From positions 111,578 through 175,577 of the forward strand of contig JAJRRO010000037.1 of NCBI GenBank assembly GCA_024279425.1: DNA of 64,000 nt, written 5' to 3'. This DNA comes from Bacteroidota bacterium. Lineage in GTDB: Bacteria > Bacteroidota > Bacteroidia > Flavobacteriales > Flavobacteriaceae. Position numbers and translations under genes: made by a program. The notes beneath the pieces are model-generated. The model saw only the letters and a list, made by a program, of their open reading frames with translations. It was not told the DNA's origin and searched no databases. Positions within the stretch are counted from its first letter, which is position 1; each line of letters begins with the position of its first letter. This document shows positions 26,426 to 35,516 of the stretch, piece after piece.

Positions 26426-27025
26426 TTATTTGCCATAGACATCAAAACCTTTGGGAAGGTATATTTCGGGGTTAAAACCCAAAACAATTTTTTCTTCATC
26501 CTCGATGAAGGCAATTTCATCTAAATTTATTTCAACCTCGGCAAAGGCATCAAAACCTTCTGGAAGATATGTTTGGGTGTCAAAGCCTAAGAAAAAGTCG
26601 TCTTCACCCTCAATATAAACGATTTCATCCAAGTTCAATTCGAGTTGGGCATAGGGGTTAAAACCGATTGGGAGGTATTCGTTGGTGTCAAAGCCTAAAA
26701 CAGGTTCTTCTTCCAATTCAATATAATCTATCTCGTCGATGTCAAACTCCATGCCTTCGTAGGGGTTAAAACCCAATGGCAAATAGTCTGCTGTATCGAA
26801 ACCCAGATCAATTTCCTCGTTTTCCTCTAAATAGACAATGTTTTCGAATATGTGGGAATCAGCGTCCAGAACCAAATAAGGGTCATTGCTATAATTCGCA
26901 TGGTGGTTTTCAAAGCTTGTCTCTTTGGTTACTTGATTATCACTTTGGCAGTTCCCCTTACCTACAAAGGATAATAATAGTACCGTTAATAATCCCGTAC
27001 CTATTAATGCTGTTATTTTTTTCAT
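26426..27025 (-). CDS. Exported acidic protein with 36-residue tandem repeats
   Basis: 199 residues with a signal peptide (about 1-26). From residue 63 there are three full 36-residue repeats (63-98, 99-134, 135-170) and a shortened fourth (171-199). The shared core is LGFDTxxYLPxGFxPY followed by an acidic strand ending in LDEI and a YIExE linker. The repeats differ at most positions, so they are old rather than slippage products. The protein is very acidic. Its terminator separates it from the LytS/LytTR operon downstream. I recognise no function; surface display or ion binding is speculation. Confidence 0.8.
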   Translation of the reverse strand: MKKITALIGTGLLTVLLLSFVGKGNCQSDNQVTKETSFENHHANYSNDPYLVLDADSHIFENIVYLEENEEIDLGFDTADYLPLGFNPYEGMEFDIDEIDYIELEEEPVLGFDTNEYLPIGFNPYAQLELNLDEIVYIEGEDDFFLGFDTQTYLPEGFDAFAEVEINLDEIAFIEDEEKIVLGFNPEIYLPKGFDVYGK

Positions 27026-27317
27026 AATGACTTTTGTTTTTTGATTTAATATGTTTAAATCGGTTTCTTATTATTTCTTGGGCAAATGTAGAGACTGATC
27101 CCTCTTCAGTAAGACCCGTTTTGACCGAAACGTCTTAAATGATGGGTGAAATGACCCTTTTGGAATGTGAATTATTTAGGTGTGGTTGGCCCTTGTTGGG
27201 GATTAGGATAAATTCGTGTAGTTGATAATACTTTTTTGGTATACAATTTGTTCATACTGTTAAGATTTAAGTCAAGACAACGACAATATGTTTAATCCGC
27301 CCACTTAACGTATAAAG

Positions 27318-27896
27318 ATGCCTCGAAAAAAAGAATATTCGGAAGAAGAAGTGCTTGAGAAAGCCATGCACACCTTTTGGGCCAATGGGTTTGAAAGCAC
27401 TTCATTGCGAATGCTTGAAAAGGACATGGGGATTAATCAATTTTCGATTTATTCCAATTTTGGTAGTAAACAAGGCCTCTTTATTGAAGTGCTAAAAAAA
27501 TATAGGAGCTATACCAAGACAGCATTTATGAAGGAATTGTTACAATCTAAAGGGCACTTGGATGATTTACGAAAGTTCTTTTTTGATTACGCATATGCAA
27601 TACAGTCGGGTGACTGCCCAAAGGGGTGCTTAATTACGAATACAGGAATGGAAGTATGGGAAAAAAATGAAGATATCTCCTTTGAGCTTAATTCCCATTT
27701 CACTTTTCTGAAGGAAACCTTTTATGCACTGCTTGAAAAAATAAAATTTAAGGAAGAATTACCTAAGGATTTTGATAGTGCAAAATATGCCTCTTTTCTG
27801 TTGGGTAGTTTACAAGGACTCTCACTTTTTGCAAGACTTTATAGTAAAAAGGAGGTAGATGCATATATTGATGCCATCATGGAAGCATTAAAATAA
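27318..27896 (+). CDS. TetR-family transcriptional regulator
   Basis: 192 residues. The N-terminal helix-turn-helix is clear: VLEKAMHTFWANGFESTSLRML and INQFSIYSNFGSKQGLFIEVL. The C-terminal ligand-binding half resembles the AcrR/YcdC-type group, with a characteristic CPKGCLITNTGMEV motif near residue 97. Such regulators often respond to electrophiles or toxic organics. No obvious target gene is adjacent; the nearest downstream gene is convergent. Confidence 0.88.
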   Translation: MPRKKEYSEEEVLEKAMHTFWANGFESTSLRMLEKDMGINQFSIYSNFGSKQGLFIEVLKKYRSYTKTAFMKELLQSKGHLDDLRKFFFDYAYAIQSGDCPKGCLITNTGMEVWEKNEDISFELNSHFTFLKETFYALLEKIKFKEELPKDFDSAKYASFLLGSLQGLSLFARLYSKKEVDAYIDAIMEALK

Positions 27897-27933
27897 GGGT
27901 ATTCAGGAAACCAAGGTATAGATTTCCACTAGG

Positions 27934-29232
27934 CTAATCCCTTCCCATTGACCTGTTCCTGCTATTACCACTTCGATTTCTATTATTCCCCCCTCTATAA
28001 TTCGATTTTCCCGGTCTATTCTGGTTCCTTGCCTTATTTTGGTTTCTTGGTCTTTGAGGGTTTTGCTTTTTTGGGGATGGTGCCTCTTCTTGGATATCTT
28101 CTATGAAAGGATGTTCAGGCAATCTGGGTACTTGTTGCTTAATAAGCTTCTCAATATCTCGCAAGTAGGGTCGTTCTTCCTTATCACAAAATGAGATGGC
28201 AATGCCACTGGCACCGGCACGCCCTGTTCGGCCAATGCGATGTACATAGGTTTCTGGAACGTTGGGTAAGTCAAAATTGATGACCAAAGACAAATCATCT
28301 ACATCAATACCACGAGCAGCGATATCAGTCGCAATAAGCACTTTGAGCTTTCCATCCTTAAAGTCACCCAAAGCTTTTTGCCGTGCTGTTTGCGATTTAT
28401 TACCATGAATGGCTGCTGAGCTTATGTCTGCCTGCCCTAATTTTTTTACGACCTTATTGGCCCCATGTTTGGTTCTTGAAAATACCAGTACTGACTTGTT
28501 AGGTTGCCCTTGTAATAAATGAGCCAATAACTTGACCTTATTTCCTTTACTTACAAAATATACCCCCTGTTCTACTTTTTCTGCCGTGGCCTGTTGTGGT
28601 TTAATGGTTACCCTGTCAAAATCACCCAATATTGTTCTTGAAAGGTTAACAATAGTACTAGGCATTGTAGCCGAAAAGAAGAGAGATTGTCGTCGCGAGG
28701 GTAACTTGGCGATAATTTTTCGGATATCATGGATAAAGCCCATATCGAGCATTTGGTCAGCTTCGTCCAATACGGCATATTCAATATCTTTTAATGAGAT
28801 ATACCCTTGATTCATTAAATCCAATAAACGACCTGGTGTAGCAATCAGTATATCCACTCCGTTTCTCAGGGCTTGTGTCTGTTTACCTTGTTTAACACCT
28901 CCGAAAATTACGGTATTCCGTATTCCGGTAAATCTACCATAGGCTGTAAAACTTTCACCTATTTGTAGGGCCAACTCCCGGGTTGGGGTAACAACTAGAG
29001 TTTTGATTTTATGATGGCGACCTTGAGATTGCCTATCATTATATAGCTGTTGAAGAATGGGTATTGCAAAGGCAGCTGTTTTCCCTGTTCCGGTTTGCGC
29101 GCAGCCTAAGAGGTCCTTGCCTTTCAAAAGAATAGGGATTGCCTGTTCCTGAATAGGTGAGGGGCTAGTATAACCCTCTTGCTCAAGGGCCTTGAGGATG
29201 GGTGCTATAATTCCTAAATCGTCGAATGTCAT
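27934..29232 (-). CDS. DEAD-box ATP-dependent RNA helicase (RhlE-like)
   Basis: 432 residues from ATG at 29232 (MTFDDLGIIAPILKALEQEG), since a longer frame would run through the upstream FAD gene. All helicase motifs are present: Q motif PSPIQEQAIP, Walker A AQTGTGKT, Walker B VLDEADQM, SAT in FFSATMP, and VI HRIGRTGRAG. The C-terminal tail is rich in R, N, G and Q (from about 390), as in RhlE proteins that use a basic tail to hold RNA. Role: ribosome assembly or RNA unfolding, often cold-related. Confidence 0.93.
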   Translation of the reverse strand: MTFDDLGIIAPILKALEQEGYTSPSPIQEQAIPILLKGKDLLGCAQTGTGKTAAFAIPILQQLYNDRQSQGRHHKIKTLVVTPTRELALQIGESFTAYGRFTGIRNTVIFGGVKQGKQTQALRNGVDILIATPGRLLDLMNQGYISLKDIEYAVLDEADQMLDMGFIHDIRKIIAKLPSRRQSLFFSATMPSTIVNLSRTILGDFDRVTIKPQQATAEKVEQGVYFVSKGNKVKLLAHLLQGQPNKSVLVFSRTKHGANKVVKKLGQADISSAAIHGNKSQTARQKALGDFKDGKLKVLIATDIAARGIDVDDLSLVINFDLPNVPETYVHRIGRTGRAGASGIAISFCDKEERPYLRDIEKLIKQQVPRLPEHPFIEDIQEEAPSPKKQNPQRPRNQNKARNQNRPGKSNYRGGNNRNRSGNSRNRSMGRD

Positions 29233-29299
29233 GTATCGTGAAAAATAAGCGGCAAAGGTAACGGAATAGTTCGGATAATGAGGTATATCGAAAATCTCA

Positions 29300-30853
29300 T
29301 TAAAGTCCTGCGATACTCGCCTCAGCACATCGCTCACCATCCATGGCCGCGGAAACGATTCCGCCGGCATACCCGCCACCTTCTCCACAAGGAAACAAAC
29401 CTTCAATTTCAGGATGTTCTAAATTCTCCTTTCGAGGGATGGTTACAGGAGATGACGTTCTTGACTCTACTCCGACAATATTGGCCTCAGCCGTGTAATA
29501 TCCGTTCATTTTTTTGCCAAATTCCGTGAAGCCGGTCCTTAGTCTGCTACCTATTAGTTTTGGCAATAGGGAATGCAATGGGGCGGATTCTAAACCCGGT
29601 TGATAAGAAGTAGGATTGAGGTCTTGCGATAATTTCCCTTCGACAAAATCTGTTAGTCTCTGAGCAGGAGCAACTTGACTTCGACCACCTGAAGTGAATG
29701 CTAAACGTTCAAGGTCTTTTTGATATTCCAATCCTTTCAAGACACCGAACCTTTCATATTTGGGAATGTCCTCTTCTACATTTATTTCGACAACAATACC
29801 CGAATTGGCAAAAAGGTTGTTTCGTTTAGAAGGAGACATTCCGTTTACCACAACTTCCCCTGGTGCTGTAGCGGCGGGAACGATAAAACCACCTGGGCAC
29901 ATACAGAAGGAGTATACCCCTCTATTTTTTACCTGATGAACCAAACTGTAGGAAGCTGCAGGTAACAGCTCATTTCGCTCCCCATGACAGTGGTATTGAA
30001 TGTTATCAATGATTTTTTGAGGATGCTCAACACGAACCCCCATTGCAAATGACTTTGCCTTCAGTGCAATGTTTTTATTCCTTAGCAGATAAAAAATATC
30101 GCGGGCGGAATGTCCCGTTGCCAGAATAACACGATGTATGTGCATTTCATTTCCGTTCTGTAGAATAACGGCTTGCAATTTCTTGTTCTTGATTATAAAA
30201 TCGGTTACTCGGGTTTCAAAATGTATTTCTCCACCGTGCTTCAGAATGGTTTCCCTAATATTCTCCACAATTTTCGGGAGTTTATTGGTGCCTATGTGCG
30301 GATGAGCATCTACAAGAATCTGGTCTGTTGCCCCATGATATACCAAACTTTCGAAAATACGGCGAACATCCCCTCGTTTTAGACTTCGGGTGTAAAGTTT
30401 ACCATCCGAGTAGGTGCCTGCACCACCTTCTCCGAAACAGTAATTGGAGTCTTCATTTACAATATGGTCTTGGTTAATGGCTTTTAGATCCCGACGGCGT
30501 TCCTGCACTTTTTTGCCCCGTTCAAGAACAATGGGCCTATAGCCCAATTCCAGACAACGCAATGCCGCCCACATTCCCGCAGGTCCAAAACCAATGATGT
30601 GGATCTCTTTGGCCTTGGAAACATCCTTGTAATCAAAAGAATAGGTGGGTTCATTGTTGGGTTGCTCCCGTATGTAGACCTCCATTTTATAGTTGAAGTA
30701 AATTGAAGGTTTACGGGCATCAATGGATTTACGCAGGACTCTAATAGTCAAATCGTTTTCAGGTTCTCCCAAGTGTTTGGCGACTTTTTTGAGGAGAATG
30801 TCCTTTTTAGATTCTTCCTTTAAGGAAACACGTAGTTGTATATGTCGCACCAT
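29300..30853 (-). CDS. FAD-dependent dehydrogenase of the COG2509 type
   Basis: 517 residues. An N-terminal region of about 80 residues (KEDILLKKVAKHLG-like) precedes an FAD Rossmann motif, IHIIGFGPAGMWAALRCLELG. Further FAD-family motifs are GEGGAGTYSDGKL, VILATGHSARD and PCGEGGGYAGGIVSAAMDG near the C-terminus. This matches uncharacterised FAD-dependent dehydrogenases conserved in many bacteria. Its ATG is 23 bp from a perfect 20-bp inverted repeat, and a TAATTTTG -7-type element lies at 30865-30858. Substrate unknown. Confidence 0.9.
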   Translation of the reverse strand: MVRHIQLRVSLKEESKKDILLKKVAKHLGEPENDLTIRVLRKSIDARKPSIYFNYKMEVYIREQPNNEPTYSFDYKDVSKAKEIHIIGFGPAGMWAALRCLELGYRPIVLERGKKVQERRRDLKAINQDHIVNEDSNYCFGEGGAGTYSDGKLYTRSLKRGDVRRIFESLVYHGATDQILVDAHPHIGTNKLPKIVENIRETILKHGGEIHFETRVTDFIIKNKKLQAVILQNGNEMHIHRVILATGHSARDIFYLLRNKNIALKAKSFAMGVRVEHPQKIIDNIQYHCHGERNELLPAASYSLVHQVKNRGVYSFCMCPGGFIVPAATAPGEVVVNGMSPSKRNNLFANSGIVVEINVEEDIPKYERFGVLKGLEYQKDLERLAFTSGGRSQVAPAQRLTDFVEGKLSQDLNPTSYQPGLESAPLHSLLPKLIGSRLRTGFTEFGKKMNGYYTAEANIVGVESRTSSPVTIPRKENLEHPEIEGLFPCGEGGGYAGGIVSAAMDGERCAEASIAGL

Positions 30854-30857
30854 ACGG

Positions 30858-30865
30858 CAAAATTA
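30858..30865 (-). promoter_or_regulatory. Possible -7 element of the FAD gene
   Basis: TAATTTTG on the minus strand matches TAnnTTTG and ends only 4 bp before the ATG, which would make a nearly leaderless transcript. The -33 element is not obvious, and the position where it should be overlaps the inverted repeat. Confidence 0.3.
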
Positions 30866-30875
30866 CTTTAATTAT

Positions 30876-30921
30876 TTAGAGCCTGTTTAAATTTCAAAAA
30901 CGAAATTTAAACAGGCTCTAA
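30876..30921. repeat. Perfect 20-bp inverted repeat in divergent promoter region
   Basis: TTAGAGCCTGTTTAAATTTC (30876-30895) and its exact complement (30902-30921) flank a 6-nt loop. Neither side has a T run and both neighbouring genes start here rather than end, so it is unlikely to be a terminator. It could be an operator, a repetitive intergenic element or a mobile-element relic. Confidence 0.85.
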
Positions 30922-31112
30922 GATTGATTTACTTTATTATCCTTTTTAAAGAAAATAACGTATCTAAACAGGTCGCTTAAAACACTAATTTGTTCGTAGA
31001 ATTCAGTGAAAATCTGTTTTGTGATAAAATAAAGTCAATATGGGATATAAGACAGTCTTTTTACTTTCAGATTTATCCTTTAAATTGGTGACAAGCTAAA
31101 TTTAATAGAGGT

Positions 31113-34100
31113 ATGGGTACTGTTTCAACAAGAATTCTAGGTTTTCTTATAACATTTATATTTTTGTTCGGCTGCGATTCTTCACCAAAGAAATTAGCCG
31201 ATGACTCTCCACGCAGAATTGAAATTTTATTTCTTGGCCATGATCAGGAACATCATAATTCACGCGTTTATATGCCTATTTTGGCCTCAGCCTTGACCCA
31301 AAGCGGCATCAATATAACCTATACAGAAAATGTAGAGGACCTTAATTCGAAAAATCTGGATGTATATGATGGATTGATTTTATATGCCAATCATGAAAGT
31401 ATTTCCCCGGCTCAAGAAGAAGCCTTATTGGATTTTGTGTATGGGGGGCATGCTTTTATTCCCTTACATGCAGCTAGTGCCTGTTTTAAAAATTCATCCA
31501 AGTATGTAGATCTGGTCGGGGGGCAATTCAAGAGCCATGGCACGGGAACATTTACGGCAAGAATCATTGACAAAACACATCCGACAATGTTAACGGCAGA
31601 AGAATTTTCTACTTGGGACGAAACGTATGTGCATCATGAAATCTCAGAGGATATCAATGTGCTTATGCAAAGGGTAGAGGGCGACCATATTGAACCTTGG
31701 ACTTGGGTAAAGGAGTATGGCAAAGGAAAGGTCTTTTACACCGCATATGGGCATGATGAACGGGTTTGGAACAACCCTGGGTTTCATAATCTGGTCAAAC
31801 AAGGTATTCTTTGGGCCGTTGATGATAATGTCAAAAAAAATTGGGAAACATTTTCTAAGGACATACCGACCTTGGCCTACGAGGCTAAGGACAATATACC
31901 CAACTATGAAAAGCGTGATCCGCCTTTAATGTACCAATTGCCATTGTCACCTGAAGAGTCGGCTAAATTGATTCAGGTACCTGCCGGATTCGATTTGCAG
32001 TTATTTGCCTCTGAGCCTGATATTATCAATCCGATCGCCATGAATTGGGACGAAAAAGGGAGGCTATGGGTCATTGAGACGGTTGATTACCCGAATACGG
32101 TGCGAAACGATAAAGGAACTGGAGATGATCGCATAAAAATTTGTGAAGACACTGATGGGGATGGTAAGGCCGATAAGTTTACAGTATTTGCTGAGAATTT
32201 AAATATTCCCACAAGTTTTGCCTTTTCCAATGGGGGTATTATTGTTTCCCAAGCTCCTCATTTTCTATTCTTGAAAGATACGAATGGCGATGATAAAGCC
32301 GACGTAAAGGAAGTGGTCATTGACGGATGGGGTGTTTTTGATACTCATGCAGGTCCGTCAAACCTTCAAAATGGCATAGACAACAAAATATATGGCGTAG
32401 TAGGCTATTCAGGGTTTGAGGGAAATATTTTTGGACAGAACCACGAATTTAGACAAGGTATTTATCGATTCGACCACAGACTGTCCGGCTTTGAATTTCT
32501 GACGAGTACCAGTAATAATACATGGGGATTGGGAATTACCGAGGATAACTCCATTTTTGCTTCTACGGCAAACAATACCCATAGCGTCTTTATGGGCATA
32601 CCAAATAAAAACTTTGAAGGCGTTGAGGGAATACCTGCCCAAGGAAGTTTAAAGATTGATGGTCACTACGATATAAAACCTATAACACCTAATATTAGAC
32701 AAGTTGACGTATTTGGTGGGTTTACCGCGGCGGCCGGACATCATTTTTACAGCGCTCGTGATTATCCTGAGGAGTATTGGAATAAAGTGGCTTTTGTTTG
32801 TGAACCAACGGGAGGTCTTGTACATATCTCCAAAATAGAGAAAGAAGGAGCGGGCTATGTTGAACTTGATGGAGGTAATTTGATGGCAAGTTCCGATGAA
32901 TGGGTTTCTCCGGTCGAGGCCAAGGTAGGACCCGATGGCTCAGTTTGGGTTTTGGACTGGTATAACTTTATAGTCCAGCATAATCCAACCCCACGATTGG
33001 ATAGAGGGGGGTATGATGCTAAAAAAGGTGATGGGAATGCCTATGTAAACCCCTTGCGTGACAAATCAAGGGGACGGGTTTGGCGCATTGTACCAAAGGG
33101 AGTTGATGATGATGCCTCCCTAACATTGGATAAGAACAATCCGCAGGAATTGGTCATGGCACTTTCAAATGACAATCTATTTTGGCGTTTAACGGCCCAA
33201 CGTTTACTGGTAGAACTAGGGAATGAAGAGGTACTGCCCGACCTGTATGAATTAACACAAAATAATAAGGTTGATGGGCTAGGGCTAAACGCTGCAGCAT
33301 TACATGCTTTATGGACCATTCAAGGATTGGGCGTAACCGCATCCAATAAGGAGGCCAGTGCAGTAGTGGTAGGAGCATTACTACATTCTTCAGGTTCAGT
33401 TAGAAAAGCAGCTTTACAAATCCTTCCCAGAACACTAAGTTCAGATGATGAAATATTAAAGTCAGATGTTTTGAACGATCAAGACCCTGGCGTGCGAATG
33501 GCAGCTTTACTTTATTTTTCGGAAAGGGACCCTTCCAGTAGTATTGGAAAGACCCTTTTTCAATTAAGTGATGAAAAAAAGATAGTGGATGATGCTTGGT
33601 TGTCTATGGCAACATATATAGCGGCCAGTAGGCATAGTGAAAGTTTCATAAAAGAACTCAAGGCATCGAAACCTGATTTTATCAGGCAACAAGTGGCTAA
33701 AACCCAATATGAAAGTAAAGCTTTTGATGATATGGATTGGAAAACCATGGAGCTGCCACAATATATAGAAAATGCCGGGTTGAACATAGATGGAGTCATC
33801 TGGTTTAGAAAGAACTTCAGTATTTCTGGAAACGACTCAGGAAAGTCCGCTACGGTATCCTTGGGCCCAATTGACGACTCTGATATTGTTTATATAAATG
33901 GAGAAAAAGTGGGAGGATTGGAACAAAGCTATGATAAAAATAGAGTTTATACCGTCCCGGACAGAGTCTTGGTACAAGGTGATAATGTCATTGCCATCCG
34001 TGTTGAGGACACGGGTAGCGGTGGTGGAGTTTATGGCAGCAAAGAACAAATGTTCATTGAAATAGATGCACGTTCTATACCTCTTTCGGGAAATTGGAAA

Positions 34101-34625
34101 TATAAAGTGGAAGAGGATTTTTCGAATAGAACAAAGAATGTGTTCAAGGAAACCTCAATTGGAGAGTTATTGATAAAAAATTATGCGGACAAGGAGGTTC
34201 TTTTTAACAAAGATTCTTTGAGTGTAAAAGGAAATGCTACGGTTGTAAATATTGGCACCATTAAAAATGAAATGAAGTACGATGTTACCGAGTTTGTAGT
34301 GGAAGCAGGAAAGCCGGTGGAACTCATTTTTGAGAATACCGATTTTATGCAGCATAACCTATTGATTGTGAAACCGGGAGCAAAGGAACGAGTAGGACTG
34401 GCTGCGGATAAGTTGGCGGTTGATCCCCAAGGAGCCGAAAAGAACTATGTCCCTGAAATCCCAGAAGTACTGTTTGCAACCGCTATTATTAATCCAGAGG
34501 AGAAGGTAGTTCTTCGCTTTACCGCTCCCAAAGAACCAGGAAATTATCCGTATATCTGTACCTTTCCGGGCCATTGGCGTATAATGCAAGGGGTAATGAA
34601 GGTGGTAGCCTCTAATAGTCAATAG
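31113..34625 (+). CDS. Giant ThuA / membrane-bound dehydrogenase / cupredoxin fusion lipoprotein
   Basis: 1170 residues, with a lipoprotein signal ending in FLFGC. Domains in order are ThuA-like glutamine-amidotransferase fold (about 35-245), PVC-type dehydrogenase beta-propeller (about 290-690, VPAGFDLQLFASEPDIINPIA), HEAT-like helices (about 700-860), a jelly-roll beta-sandwich (about 880-985, VIWFRKNFSISG), and a C-terminal cupredoxin (about 1040-1165). The type 1 copper ligands are visible: H1081, C1149, H1154 and M1158. ThuA and these dehydrogenases are linked to keto-sugar breakdown; the cupredoxin would pass electrons. It is monocistronic as far as seen. Confidence 0.9.
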   Translation: MGTVSTRILGFLITFIFLFGCDSSPKKLADDSPRRIEILFLGHDQEHHNSRVYMPILASALTQSGINITYTENVEDLNSKNLDVYDGLILYANHESISPAQEEALLDFVYGGHAFIPLHAASACFKNSSKYVDLVGGQFKSHGTGTFTARIIDKTHPTMLTAEEFSTWDETYVHHEISEDINVLMQRVEGDHIEPWTWVKEYGKGKVFYTAYGHDERVWNNPGFHNLVKQGILWAVDDNVKKNWETFSKDIPTLAYEAKDNIPNYEKRDPPLMYQLPLSPEESAKLIQVPAGFDLQLFASEPDIINPIAMNWDEKGRLWVIETVDYPNTVRNDKGTGDDRIKICEDTDGDGKADKFTVFAENLNIPTSFAFSNGGIIVSQAPHFLFLKDTNGDDKADVKEVVIDGWGVFDTHAGPSNLQNGIDNKIYGVVGYSGFEGNIFGQNHEFRQGIYRFDHRLSGFEFLTSTSNNTWGLGITEDNSIFASTANNTHSVFMGIPNKNFEGVEGIPAQGSLKIDGHYDIKPITPNIRQVDVFGGFTAAAGHHFYSARDYPEEYWNKVAFVCEPTGGLVHISKIEKEGAGYVELDGGNLMASSDEWVSPVEAKVGPDGSVWVLDWYNFIVQHNPTPRLDRGGYDAKKGDGNAYVNPLRDKSRGRVWRIVPKGVDDDASLTLDKNNPQELVMALSNDNLFWRLTAQRLLVELGNEEVLPDLYELTQNNKVDGLGLNAAALHALWTIQGLGVTASNKEASAVVVGALLHSSGSVRKAALQILPRTLSSDDEILKSDVLNDQDPGVRMAALLYFSERDPSSSIGKTLFQLSDEKKIVDDAWLSMATYIAASRHSESFIKELKASKPDFIRQQVAKTQYESKAFDDMDWKTMELPQYIENAGLNIDGVIWFRKNFSISGNDSGKSATVSLGPIDDSDIVYINGEKVGGLEQSYDKNRVYTVPDRVLVQGDNVIAIRVEDTGSGGGVYGSKEQMFIEIDARSIPLSGNWKYKVEEDFSNRTKNVFKETSIGELLIKNYADKEVLFNKDSLSVKGNATVVNIGTIKNEMKYDVTEFVVEAGKPVELIFENTDFMQHNLLIVKPGAKERVGLAADKLAVDPQGAEKNYVPEIPEVLFATAIINPEEKVVLRFTAPKEPGNYPYICTFPGHWRIMQGVMKVVASNSQ

Positions 34626-34885
34626 AGATTTAAAACTAGCGGCTGTTTTGATTGGGCTTGCTATTTGGGTAAAAAGTCCTCATAGCCACCTATCCTCAAA
34701 AAAATACTATCCAATTTATCGAATGCTTGGGTGCGTTTCAATTGCATTCATTTATTCATTGGCTCTACTTTTTTCAATAGGAGACTACAGCCCATCCTTT
34801 GATACTAACAATTCAGTATTTCTTTTTTCCCATTTTCCGCATTGCCCTGCACCTTTGCTGTCTAAACAATCATAAAATATAAATC
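34626..34885 (+). other. 260-bp intergenic region before the TPR gene
   Basis: The plus-strand open frame at 34648-34875 (75 codons) has an irregular composition and no recognisable homology, so I regard it as noise. No terminator hairpin with a T run was found after the fusion gene. The region presumably contains the promoter of the TPR/LytS operon. Confidence 0.4.
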
Positions 34886-35509
34886 ATGAAGAAAGTATTG
34901 ATTATTCTAGTAGCATTGATGGGTCCGATTGCAATTGCCCAAGACCAATACAGCAAAGGAATGCAAAAAGCATTTCAGCTTTGGGGAGAAGGTAAAATAG
35001 CTGAATCTTCTAATTTATTTGAAAGAATTACGGCGGCGGAGCCAGATAATTGGCTTCCGTCATATTACGGTTCACAAGTAAATACACTGGTTTCTTTCGG
35101 AGAAAAAGATAAAGAGAAATTGACCTGGCAATTGGAAAAAGCACAAGAGTTTATAGATTTTGCCAAGGCCATATCGCCTGATAATCCAGAAATATTGGTG
35201 CAACAAGCAATGATCCATACAGCTTGGGTGGCATTTGACGGGGCTACTTACGGAATGACACTTTCTGGTAAGGTTGTTGGTTTGTATGAGAAAGCGCTGC
35301 AGCTGGCTCCTGAGAACCCTAGAGTTGTTTTTTCAAAAGCCGAATGGGATATGGGATCCGCCAGATTTTTTGGACAGGACACAGCCCCCTATTGTAGGGA
35401 TGTTGAGCGGGCCTTGGAACTTTTTACTAACTTTAAGCCAAAGTCACCTTTTCATCCAAATTGGGGGAAAGATAGGGCCGAAGCAATTTTAAAACAGTGT
35501 CAAAGTTAA
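34886..35509 (+). CDS. Exported TPR-repeat protein of the LytTR/2TM operon
   Basis: 207 residues with a signal peptide (about 1-18, MKKVLIILVALMGPIAIA). Tetratricopeptide helices are visible in AFQLWGEGKIAESSNLFERI and ALQLAPENPRVVFSKAEWDM. It lies 7 bp before the histidine kinase gene, so it is translated in the same operon, perhaps as a sensory or periplasmic partner of the kinase. I recognise no specific family. Confidence 0.82.
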   Translation: MKKVLIILVALMGPIAIAQDQYSKGMQKAFQLWGEGKIAESSNLFERITAAEPDNWLPSYYGSQVNTLVSFGEKDKEKLTWQLEKAQEFIDFAKAISPDNPEILVQQAMIHTAWVAFDGATYGMTLSGKVVGLYEKALQLAPENPRVVFSKAEWDMGSARFFGQDTAPYCRDVERALELFTNFKPKSPFHPNWGKDRAEAILKQCQS

Positions 35510-35516
35510 TATTTGT

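Noticed and set aside
34648..34875. 75-codon frame after the cupredoxin fusion as a small gene
   Set aside because: No family match, no start context and irregular composition; likely chance.
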